From Sandaracinaceae bacterium (GTDB lineage: Bacteria; Myxococcota_A; Polyangia; Polyangiales; JAFGIB01), in the NCBI GenBank assembly GCA_017881055.1, contig JADGRF010000302.1, forward strand, positions 1-33,580: a stretch of 33,580 nt of DNA, read 5' to 3'. The notes beneath the pieces were generated by a model. That model did not search any database and was not told where the DNA came from. It was given only the letters and a program-made list of their open reading frames with translations. Numbering within the stretch: position 1 is the first letter of the stretch; every line of letters starts with the position of its first letter. Below are positions 24,187 to 32,782 of this stretch, piece by piece. A program made the translations under genes and the position numbers.

Positions 24187-25455
24187 TCAGAAGCCCTGGC
24201 GCATTTCCACCAGCTCGCCGTCGGCCAGGTCGGTGTTCGAGCTGCTGATCAGCGCGACCGTCACGTTCTTGCGCACCTTGATGACACGCAGCTCCGCGAC
24301 CACTTCCTTCGGCAACTCCTCCTTGTTGTACGTGGGAATGTCCGCGATGTTGCCCATCATGCGCGCGGGGCGCTTGAGCACATCCTGCCAGTTGTCGCCG
24401 CGCCGCACCGCGAAGAAGCGATTGCCAGGTTGGATGCCGTGACCCTCGCCCACGTCGAGGAACACCACGTGCCCGAACGCGAGCAGCTGACGCGGTTGAA
24501 CCGAGGCCACCACGTGCGCCACGACGTTCACCTCGTTGCGCTTGGGCGGCACCAGATCGAAGCGACGTTCCATGCGCGTGACGAAGAGACCACGCTCGAT
24601 CGGCTCGATCGTCTCCGTGATGAGGCCGCGCGCAACCGCGTGCTCGCGATCGTAGCTGCGCACCACGACCGTGCCGAGGATGCGAACCAGCTTGCCCTTC
24701 TCGGTGGGGATACGCTCCCACTTCTCGATCTGCCGATAGACGGTGAACTGCTCCCCAGCGCGGATCTCCTGGCCCTTCTTGAACTTCAGGTACACCTCGT
24801 CGCTGTCGGACATGAACATCTGCTCGGCGTTGCCGCCGATGATCTGGCCCGCCGCTTTGATCGCGTCGTCGTCCAGATAGCCCTGATCATGCAGGAAGAT
24901 CGTGTCCGGCTTGATCAGCTTCTGCGACACCGTCACGCGCGGTGCGAGCTCGGTGAGCAAGCGCTGCTTCGGCTCGACGAACGTGCCACCCGCCGTGCCC
25001 TCGACGGCAGCCTTGTCCTCGGCGGCCTTCTGCGCGGCCTGCGCCTTGTCGGAGGCGAGCGTGTTGCTCGTGAGGCGCAGCTGATCGAGCGGGTAGATCC
25101 AGTGCGGATTCGTGATCTCCGGGTTGTACGACCAGAGCTCCGGCCAATGCCAGGGATCACCGAAGTAACGTCCCGACAGATCCCAGAGCGTATCGCCCTG
25201 CTGCACCACGTGAATGTCACGGTCGGGCTTGCGATACGTGCTACCGGCCTGACCGAGCCGATAGGCGCGACCTTCCTTGCGAGCATCATCCAAGGAATGT
25301 GGCCCCGCCGCCGTCTTGCTGTCCGACGGGTCGCCTTCTTCTCCAAAGACATCGCTGTAGTCCGAACCCTCGGAGACGTAGCCGCCTTCCTGAGCACGAA
25401 TCAGACTCGGCCCAGCCAAGAACAGAACACAGCACACGATTGCGTACGGTCTCAT
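24187..25455 (-). CDS. secreted LysM-domain protein
   Basis: The 422-residue protein has a signal peptide (MRPYAIVCCVLFLAGPSLIRAQ) and an acidic low-complexity stretch. It carries one LysM domain at about 80-130 (HVVQQGDTLWDLSGRYFGDPWHWPELWSYNPEITNPHWIYP), the long form found in XkdP/YgaU-like and FimV-like proteins. Residues about 150-422 form a conserved beta-rich region with no enzyme motif that I recognise; it includes a GDE-type repeat (FKKGQEIRAGEQFTVYR) and FGHVVFLDVGEGHGIQPGNRFFAVRRGD. It probably binds peptidoglycan in the periplasm. The start ATG overlaps the stop of the CpoB-like gene (ATGA), pointing to translational coupling. Confidence 0.85.
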   Translation of the reverse strand: MRPYAIVCCVLFLAGPSLIRAQEGGYVSEGSDYSDVFGEEGDPSDSKTAAGPHSLDDARKEGRAYRLGQAGSTYRKPDRDIHVVQQGDTLWDLSGRYFGDPWHWPELWSYNPEITNPHWIYPLDQLRLTSNTLASDKAQAAQKAAEDKAAVEGTAGGTFVEPKQRLLTELAPRVTVSQKLIKPDTIFLHDQGYLDDDAIKAAGQIIGGNAEQMFMSDSDEVYLKFKKGQEIRAGEQFTVYRQIEKWERIPTEKGKLVRILGTVVVRSYDREHAVARGLITETIEPIERGLFVTRMERRFDLVPPKRNEVNVVAHVVASVQPRQLLAFGHVVFLDVGEGHGIQPGNRFFAVRRGDNWQDVLKRPARMMGNIADIPTYNKEELPKEVVAELRVIKVRKNVTVALISSSNTDLADGELVEMRQGF

Positions 25456-26363
25456 GTCGAACCCTCTTTTGACGCGAGCTGCGCTGCCTGAGTGTTGGGA
25501 AACTTTTCGAGCACTCGGCGGAAGTAGACTTTTGCCTGCGCCTCGTCACCGAGACGGCGCAAGCAGAGCCCAACCTTGAGCAAGGAGTCTGGCGCCTTGT
25601 CGCTCTCGCCGAAGCGCGCAAGCAGAGACTCGAACGCAGCGCGCGCGAGCTGATATTCACGCTTGGCGTAATGCGCCTCCGCACGCCAGTAGAGCGCATT
25701 GCCCACCAGCGCCTCCGTGGGATGACTCGTGATGAACGCATCGAACGCCGAGAGCGCGTCGTCGTAGCGCTGCGCACGCAGGAGCCGAAGCGCAGCCTTG
25801 TACTGCTGCTTGGCGTCCTCGGCGGACTCGCTGCCCAGCGACTTGGCGCGCTCTTCGGGAAGCGGCGCCACCAGCAATGCCGGTGCGCCTTGGGGCACGT
25901 CCAGCGCGCCATCGTTTGCAGCTGACGTTCCCGTGCCATAGAGCCGTAGCGTTGGAACGTGCTCGTTCTTGCCGCGCGGCGCCGTGGCCACGGGGATCAC
26001 GGCGTCCGGCGTGCGATCGTTGTCGCTCCGTAAGCCGTCGTTTGCATCCGCGAGCTCCGGCGCATCGGAGGTGTCCCCCGAGATATCGCGGCGCGGCGCG
26101 CTCTTTTGCGCACCAATGCGAATCGTTGCGTTCGCCGGTCGATCGCCGTCGCGCTGGCGACGCGCTTCCGTCTCGAGCAACGCCAAGCGCGACTCCAACT
26201 CCAGGATGCGCTTTTGCTGTTCTTCCTGGTCGTGCTTGAGCAGCCCGAGCTGTCCAGGGTCGTCCACGCTCCCCGACGCAGCGGTCGTGGCACGTGTCGC
26301 CTGATTGCCGGCGCAACCCGACAGAAGGCCCAGCACGATCGAAAGCCATACCAAACGCTGCAT
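25452..26363 (-). CDS. CpoB/YbgF-like TPR lipoprotein
   Basis: A 303-residue protein with a clean lipobox LLSGC (Cys17), so it is anchored in a membrane. Residues about 38-70 form a coiled coil (EEQQKRILELESRLALLETEA), followed by a polar linker. The C-terminal part (about 180-300) has TPR repeats: QQYKAALRLLRAQRYDDALSAFDAFI, YWRAEAHYAKREYQLARAAFE, LKVGLCLRRLGDEAQAKVYFRRVLEKFPNT. This matches CpoB/YbgF of the Tol-Pal system, except that CpoB itself is a soluble periplasmic protein. No tol or pal genes are nearby. I start at the ATG at 26363, since AAGAGAGA lies a suitable distance before it; a TTG two codons upstream is too close. Confidence 0.8.
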   Translation of the reverse strand: MQRLVWLSIVLGLLSGCAGNQATRATTAASGSVDDPGQLGLLKHDQEEQQKRILELESRLALLETEARRQRDGDRPANATIRIGAQKSAPRRDISGDTSDAPELADANDGLRSDNDRTPDAVIPVATAPRGKNEHVPTLRLYGTGTSAANDGALDVPQGAPALLVAPLPEERAKSLGSESAEDAKQQYKAALRLLRAQRYDDALSAFDAFITSHPTEALVGNALYWRAEAHYAKREYQLARAAFESLLARFGESDKAPDSLLKVGLCLRRLGDEAQAKVYFRRVLEKFPNTQAAQLASKEGST

Positions 26364-26492
26364 AGACAATCTCTCTTGATCCGATCGCGTCTACACACGA
26401 CGGTCCACGGGAGATCGTACGGAGGCCCTAGGCCCAGGGCAAAAAAGCGGCCCACGTGGAGCCGTCATAGGGGGTCGCAGCGCCGCGCTGCC

Positions 26493-28118
26493 CTACTTCC
26501 GGCGCTTGGCCTTCTCGCCCAGCACTCGATAGACCTGGAGCGCGGCGGCCTTGCCCTTCACCTGAGTCGGCGCCAGCTCCTGGGTGTTGAAGTAGTCCTT
26601 CACCAGGTCGAACGTGCTCTTGCTGATGATGATCTCGCCAGCCTTCGCGACCGAGCACAGACGCGAGGCCGTGTTCACCACGTCGCCTATGACCGTGTAC
26701 TCGAGGGCTTTGCTGCTGCCCAGGTAGCCCGCCACGACGCTGCCCGTGTTGATACCGATCCCGATGTGGATCGGCGGCTCGCCCTCGGCCACGCGCACCA
26801 GGTTCCATTCTTCCAGGATCTGAATCTGTTCGACCGCGACTTTGACCGCGCGGTACGGGTCGTCCTCGTGCGCGACCGGCGCGCCGAACAGCGCCATGAT
26901 CTCGTCACCGACGAATTTGTCGAGCGTGCCTTCGTGCTTGAAGATGATCTCGACCATCTGCTCGAAGTACTCGTTGAGCATGTCGACGATCTCTTGCGCG
27001 GTACGCGTCTCGCTCATCGCGGTGAAGCCGCGGATGTCGCTGAAGAACACGGTGGTGTCACGCGCCTGACCGCCCTTCTCGACCGCCACTTCGCCGCTGA
27101 CGACCAGCTCCGCGATCGCGGGCGACAAAAGGCGCTGAAACCGCTCGCGCGTGAGCGCCTCTTTCTCGATCTTCAGCGCAAACAAGCTGTTTTGAATGGC
27201 GACGGCGGCTTGATTCGCGAGCGCCTGCGTCAGCTGCAAGTCTTTTTCGGCGAAGGCGTTTGCGGCCACCTGCGAGTCGAGCACCATCACGCCGAGCAGA
27301 TCGTCCGAGTAGATCAACGGCACGGCCATGCTGGAGCGAATGCCCTGCATGATGATCGAGTGCGAGCCCTTGAAGCGGGCGTCCATCAGCGCGTCGCTCG
27401 ACAACACTGCCGAGCGATTGTTCACGACCTCGTTGATGATCGTGCTGGAGAGCGCGACCTCTTCGTTGGTCTCGCCGCGCTTGGTGCGCACGCACTTGGG
27501 CTGCAGCTGCTTCTTGTCGTCGAACAGCAGCACGACACCGCGATCGGCCGCGATCAGCTCGAACGCGGTCGACAAGATCTTGGTCAACAGCTTGTCGACC
27601 TCGAGCTCGCCTGCGATGGCGCGCGTCAGCTCGAAGCTCACGCGCAGCTTTTCGTAGTCGCGGCGCAGCGACGCGTCGTCCGAGACCAGCCGCTCCGGCA
27701 TGAAGTTCTGCGCCGCGTGCTGCGCGAGCTTCGAGCGGATGTGGCTCTCGACCATGCCCGGCGCCATCGTGACCCGACCAGGGGCCGCGCCTGCCGCAGG
27801 CCCAGCGACCGCTCCAGCAACGGCACCCGCCGCTTCGTCGGTGAAGAACATCTTCGTGGAGCCGAGCGTGATCTCGTCTCCCGACGCCAGGTTGCGCGTG
27901 CCCTGGACGCGCTCGCCGTTCACGTACGTCCCGTTGAGGGAGCCCATGTCCTTCAGGACGAACTTCCCGTTCTCGATGTCGATATGGCAGTGGTTCTTCG
28001 AGACGATCCGGTCGAGCAGCTGGATCGAGTTGTCCGGGTGCCGCCCCAAGGTGTTGCGGTCAGCAAGCTCGACCGTCCGTTCCCCGACTTCAGGCGAGAT
28101 GATTTTGAGGAGCGCCAT
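26493..28118 (-). CDS. FHA-GAF class III adenylate/guanylate cyclase
   Basis: A cytosolic 541-residue nucleotidyl cyclase. The FHA domain (about 1-95) has LGRHPDNSIQLLDRIVSKNHCHI and DMGSLNGTYVNGERV. An Ala/Gly/Pro linker follows, then a GAF domain (about 165-320), and the class III cyclase domain (about 350-540). Metal-binding aspartates lie in FFSDIRGFT and KFVGDEIMALFG; the lysine just before the latter and the YTVIGDVVNTASRL strand with the Asn-x3-Arg pair match adenylate cyclases more than guanylate ones, so cAMP is the likely product. FHA and GAF inputs suggest control by Ser/Thr phosphorylation and a small ligand. It starts the run of minus-strand envelope genes but is 129 bp from the CpoB-like gene. 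Confidence 0.93.
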   Translation of the reverse strand: MALLKIISPEVGERTVELADRNTLGRHPDNSIQLLDRIVSKNHCHIDIENGKFVLKDMGSLNGTYVNGERVQGTRNLASGDEITLGSTKMFFTDEAAGAVAGAVAGPAAGAAPGRVTMAPGMVESHIRSKLAQHAAQNFMPERLVSDDASLRRDYEKLRVSFELTRAIAGELEVDKLLTKILSTAFELIAADRGVVLLFDDKKQLQPKCVRTKRGETNEEVALSSTIINEVVNNRSAVLSSDALMDARFKGSHSIIMQGIRSSMAVPLIYSDDLLGVMVLDSQVAANAFAEKDLQLTQALANQAAVAIQNSLFALKIEKEALTRERFQRLLSPAIAELVVSGEVAVEKGGQARDTTVFFSDIRGFTAMSETRTAQEIVDMLNEYFEQMVEIIFKHEGTLDKFVGDEIMALFGAPVAHEDDPYRAVKVAVEQIQILEEWNLVRVAEGEPPIHIGIGINTGSVVAGYLGSSKALEYTVIGDVVNTASRLCSVAKAGEIIISKSTFDLVKDYFNTQELAPTQVKGKAAALQVYRVLGEKAKRRK

Positions 28119-28277
28119 GAGAAGACTGAGCGAACCTGACCAAGTCGCGTGAGGACACGCACACCACGGCTACGCGCTTCAGCATGCTAACGAGAGGCGT
28201 GGGGGGAGTAAAGCCGAAGAAATCCGCCGACTCCGCGGAGCCGCGTGCAGTGCGCGAGACCCGCGTCGACGGGGCGC

Positions 28278-28880
28278 TCAGTTCGTCTGCGGACCGCGAT
28301 CGCTCGGACCAGGCACCGGCTGAGTCACGCGTGGAGCCACCCCGCGCCGCGACAGCCGCCGCAGCAGGCTGGGCGAGCGCGTTGCACACCAGCGCTCATA
28401 GAGCCGAAAGATCTCGCCGTCGGTGCACAACGCTGTCTGCTCGCGTACCTCGTCGAGCACGCGGGCGAACGCCTCGAAGCGATCGGCCAGCTCCTCGAAG
28501 AGAAAGCGGTGGGCGGCGCTGTGCCAGCGAGCGGAGCGACTGACCTCGCCGTAGGCCCTGGCCCCCATCGAAACGACGTAGGGATGCGTCACGCCGCGCC
28601 TCTCGTAGCTGTCGGGTAGAAAGCCCGAAACGTACAGCGCCGCATCCCCCAGGTTGCGGAGCCGATACATACGCTCGGCTCCTTCGACCTCCAGCGCGTG
28701 CCCCAGCAGCTCCACGAACGGTGTGGAGACATCTTGTACCTTATCGGATACCGAAAATCCGGCCAACAGCTCGACTAGATACTGCTCGGTATCGCGCGCA
28801 GTGGTGACCTCTAGGCTTCGCAGGGCCGAGGTGACCTGCTCCCGGAAGAAAGCGCGAACATCCACGCAAGCTTCAACCAT
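28278..28880 (-). CDS. conserved protein of unknown function
   Basis: The protein is 200 residues from the ATG at 28880, mostly helical and soluble, with no signal or membrane segment. Recognisable stretches are [64 protein letters not shown] and [22 protein letters not shown] cannot name the family; the layout resembles hypothetical proteins common in Myxococcota. No catalytic motif is evident. An ATG at 28922 would add 14 residues and overlap the groES promoter region; 28880 is preferred. It is divergent from groES, so the two share a regulatory interval. Confidence 0.7.
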   Translation of the reverse strand: MVEACVDVRAFFREQVTSALRSLEVTTARDTEQYLVELLAGFSVSDKVQDVSTPFVELLGHALEVEGAERMYRLRNLGDAALYVSGFLPDSYERRGVTHPYVVSMGARAYGEVSRSARWHSAAHRFLFEELADRFEAFARVLDEVREQTALCTDGEIFRLYERWCATRSPSLLRRLSRRGVAPRVTQPVPGPSDRGPQTN

Positions 28881-28925
28881 GGGTACTTCGTCGAGTATCG
28901 CACGCTCTGCGGGCTCGTGCACCTC

Positions 28926-28953
28926 TTGACTCGAAAGGGGTCAGGGTTATGTT
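28926..28953 (+). promoter_or_regulatory. sigma70-type promoter of groESL
   Basis: TTGACT (28926-28931), a 16-bp spacer and TATGTT (28948-28953), about 105 bp ahead of the groES ATG. It is a near copy of the dksA promoter. No CIRCE-type inverted repeat (TTAGCACTC...GAGTGCTAA) is visible between the promoter and the gene, and the -10 region does not match the sigma32 CCCCAT form. Confidence 0.65.
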
Positions 28954-29045
28954 GCCGCGCGCCGTGGACCAGGAGGCTCGCTCGCCCCGGAAGCCACAGC
29001 GAAATATCCGCGATTCACATCGCCAACCTGCCACGCGAAACCTAT

Positions 29046-29050
29046 AGGAG
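29046..29050 (+). promoter_or_regulatory. groES ribosome binding site
   Basis: AGGAG, 7 bp ahead of the ATG at 29058; it fixes the start of groES, since the frame is open further upstream. Confidence 0.85.
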
Positions 29051-29057
29051 CTCGTCC

Positions 29058-29348
29058 ATGAAGATCCGTCCCCTCTATGACCGCGTCATCGTCACGCGTG
29101 TCGCCGAAGAAGAGAAGACGAAGGGTGGAATTATCATCCCCGACACAGCCAAGGAAAAGCCCGTCGAAGGCAAGGTCCTCGCCGTCGGCACGGGGCGCGT
29201 GCTCGAAGACGGCAGCCTGCGCAAGCTCGACATCAAGCCGGGCGACCGCGTGATGTTCGGCAAGTACGCCGGCACCGAGGTCACCGTCAACGGCGAAGAC
29301 CACCTGATCCTGCGCGAGGACGACGTCCTTGGCGTGATCGAGAAGTGA
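29058..29348 (+). CDS. groES: co-chaperonin GroES
   Basis: The 96-residue lid of the GroEL folding chamber. Characteristic parts are [15 protein letters not shown] at the start, the mobile loop [18 protein letters not shown], which docks onto GroEL, and [32 protein letters not shown] at the end. The length is normal. The last four codons (VIEK) and stop form the first unit of an 11-bp tandem repeat that runs on past the gene. groEL follows after 80 bp. Confidence 0.98.
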   Translation: MKIRPLYDRVIVTRVAEEEKTKGGIIIPDTAKEKPVEGKVLAVGTGRVLEDGSLRKLDIKPGDRVMFGKYAGTEVTVNGEDHLILREDDVLGVIEK

Positions 29349-29377
29349 TCGAGAAGTGATCAAGAAGTAATCGAGAA
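29334..29377 (+). repeat. 11-bp tandem repeat giving stops in all frames after groES
   Basis: Four copies of GTGATCGAGAA: 29334-29344 and 29345-29355 identical, 29356-29366 and 29367-29377 each with one G-to-A change. Because the unit is 11 bp, stop codons fall at 29346 (TGA), 29357 (TGA), 29368 (TAA) and 29379 (TAG), covering all three frames. A short hairpin AGCCG/CGGCT (29380-29394) follows directly. Confidence 0.9.
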
Positions 29378-29414
29378 ATAGCCGGCAAGCGGCTGAATTT
29401 ACTGGATAGTTTTT

Positions 29415-29420
29415 AGGGAG
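29415..29420 (+). promoter_or_regulatory. groEL ribosome binding site
   Basis: AGGGAG, 8 bp ahead of the groEL ATG. The AT-rich stretch just before it (TAGTTTTTAG) should keep the site unstructured. Confidence 0.8.
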
Positions 29421-29428
29421 AACACGTT

Positions 29429-31054
<1,626 letters not shown>

Positions 31055-31056
31055 TG

Positions 31057-31180
31057 ATTTAGGCCCGCTTTGGGCCTGAGAGCGGCTTACGTCCTCATGC
31101 AAAGGGCCCGAAATACGTGAGTATTCCGGGCCCTTTGCATTCCGGGCGCGCTCGCTCTCAGGCCCAATTCGGACCTAAAT
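31057..31180. terminator. 124-bp nested palindrome between convergent groEL and coiled-coil genes
   Basis: Two inverted repeats share exactly the same centre (31118.5). The inner arms 31097-31116 and 31121-31140 (20 bp, one mismatch) enclose a GTGA loop and contain AAAGGGCCCG/CGGGCCCTTT. The outer arms 31057-31084 and 31153-31180 (28 bp, 25 matching) contain TTTAGG and GGGCCTGAGAGCG. Between them lie 12-base segments on each side that do not pair. The stem can work as a bidirectional terminator. There is no clear T run, and the double-palindrome form is unusual for a plain terminator; a small mobile repeat is an alternative. Confidence 0.8.
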
Positions 31181-31226
31181 CCGCCGAAGTTGGGAACGGG
31201 AGCGAACAGAGTTCCAGCTGACGTGG

Positions 31227-32693
31227 TCAGCGCAGTGGGGGAACGGTGGCGCCTTCGGCTAGGATCGAGAGTAAGTCTTCGATCCACGGGGCGGGGCTTT
31301 CGCCGGACTCGGTGGCGGCTTGGAGGGCGCGCACGGTGACGGCCAGCTTGCGACGGCGGGCGCGTTCTTTGGTGAGGTCGTCTGCTAGGCGGGTTGCGTT
31401 GGCGCGGACGTCGATCAGCTCGCCTTTAAGCGCGGACAGCTTGGGGTCACGCGCGGTACCAAAATCAGCAGAGAGCTTGCTGTCGCGCGCAAGGAAGTCG
31501 GGGGCGCTGGCGGGGCTGCTGCTGTCGCGTGGACGGGCGGCGAGCTGCGCTTCGAGCTCTTGGATGCGACGTTCGCTGACGCCAAGCTTGCGCTCGATCG
31601 CGTCTAGCGCGTCGGGGGGAATGACCATGGCCGGGACAGTGGACTCTTCGGTGACCTCGGAGCCAGCGGGTACTGAGGAAGCCGCGGCACTGCCGGCGGC
31701 GACACTGTGAACCGTGGTCGCAAGGTCGTGAAGGGGCGCACGCAGCTCTTCGAGCGTGAGGCGCAGCGTGCGGTGTAGCTCGCGTGCGCGTTCGAGCTGC
31801 TTGGATTGGCCGGCGCCAGCGAGCGCCTTCTGCGCTTGATTGAGCAGCTGCTGTTCGGCCTGTTCGGTGCGCGCGCGGGCTAGCTTGTCGGAAGTTTCCG
31901 CTAGGTTGCGCTCGGCGCGGGCGAGGCGTTCGTAGATCACCGTGAACGCGCTCTCGCCTTCGTCGACGCGAGCCGACAAGCCGTCGCGTTCGCCGCGCAA
32001 CGACGAGACTTCGAGCGCGCTCGTGTCGCGTGCGAGAGCAAGCTCGATCTGCGCGTGCTCGACTTGAGCGCCCTCCGACGCGAGCGCGCCACGCAGGTGC
32101 AGGAGCTCGAATTCGAAACGCTCGGCGGCTTCCTGATGCTGCGCTTCCAGTGCTCGCGTCTGCTCCCGTGCCTGCACCAGGTCCTGTTCGCCGAGCAGGA
32201 CGCGGGCGTCGGCGACTGCGAGGGCCTCCTCGGCTTCCGCGGTGCGCGCGCGCAGGCCACGCACGGTTCCAAACAGTGCAGCCTGTTCCGCGTGCGATGC
32301 GCGTTCGGCGAGCAGATGACCAAGCGTCTCGTCGAGGCGGAACGCCGTCTCGGCGCGGCTCGCTTCGGCTTCGAGCGCCTGCGCCACCGCCGCGTCACGC
32401 TCGGCGCGCAGACGCTCCAGCGCGTCGTGACTGCCGTCGGGACTCGTGTCTTGATTCGCCGCGTGGGTACCGGGCGCGTCGCGAGGTAGTGCCGGCGGAG
32501 GCGCCACGTGCGCGAAGCGACCGAGCGCGTCACGAAGGAGCGCCGTGGTACGGGCCAGCTCGTCATGCAGCTCGCGCCGTTCCTGGGATCGCGCGGCCAG
32601 CAGTCGCTCGAGCCTCGCGACTTCGCGCGCGTCGGGCTCTTCGTCTACGGTGGCCTCGGGCCGGCCCTCTGAACCTACGGATTGCTCCAGCAT
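31227..32693 (-). CDS. long coiled-coil protein of unknown function
   Basis: The 488-residue protein is almost entirely heptad-rich, Ala/Glu/Arg/Leu coiled coil (about 15-70, 95-345 and 360-460), interrupted by Pro/Ser/Ala linkers near 65-90, 335-355 and 385-415. No signal peptide or membrane helix is visible. The last 40 residues (KLAVTVRALQAATESGESPAPWIEDLLSILAEG) look more globular and may be the functional tail. I do not recognise a family; cytoskeletal or scaffolding roles are possible but unsupported. It is divergent from the DUF4175-like gene with about 90 bp between starts. Confidence 0.7.
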   Translation of the reverse strand: MLEQSVGSEGRPEATVDEEPDAREVARLERLLAARSQERRELHDELARTTALLRDALGRFAHVAPPPALPRDAPGTHAANQDTSPDGSHDALERLRAERDAAVAQALEAEASRAETAFRLDETLGHLLAERASHAEQAALFGTVRGLRARTAEAEEALAVADARVLLGEQDLVQAREQTRALEAQHQEAAERFEFELLHLRGALASEGAQVEHAQIELALARDTSALEVSSLRGERDGLSARVDEGESAFTVIYERLARAERNLAETSDKLARARTEQAEQQLLNQAQKALAGAGQSKQLERARELHRTLRLTLEELRAPLHDLATTVHSVAAGSAAASSVPAGSEVTEESTVPAMVIPPDALDAIERKLGVSERRIQELEAQLAARPRDSSSPASAPDFLARDSKLSADFGTARDPKLSALKGELIDVRANATRLADDLTKERARRRKLAVTVRALQAATESGESPAPWIEDLLSILAEGATVPPLR

Positions 32694-32782
32694 TCGTCCC
32701 CGATGCGCGGGCGAGGATCATCGCCTACTTTGTCGGGATCCGCCACACTGAAGTGCCCTCACGTAGCAAGCATCAGACCGAC

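Noticed and set aside
22267..25491. 1074-codon open frame on the plus strand
   Set aside because: It lies antisense to the histidine kinase and LysM genes and its translation is His/Arg/Leu-rich without any domain; long antisense frames are common in high-GC DNA.
26425..26446. GCCCT/AGGGC hairpin followed by A6, as a terminator
   Set aside because: All neighbouring genes are on the minus strand, where the T6 would come before the hairpin, not after it.
28231..28240. CTCCGCGGAG perfect 10-bp palindrome
   Set aside because: Too short to be meaningful in GC-rich DNA, and with no promoter beside it.
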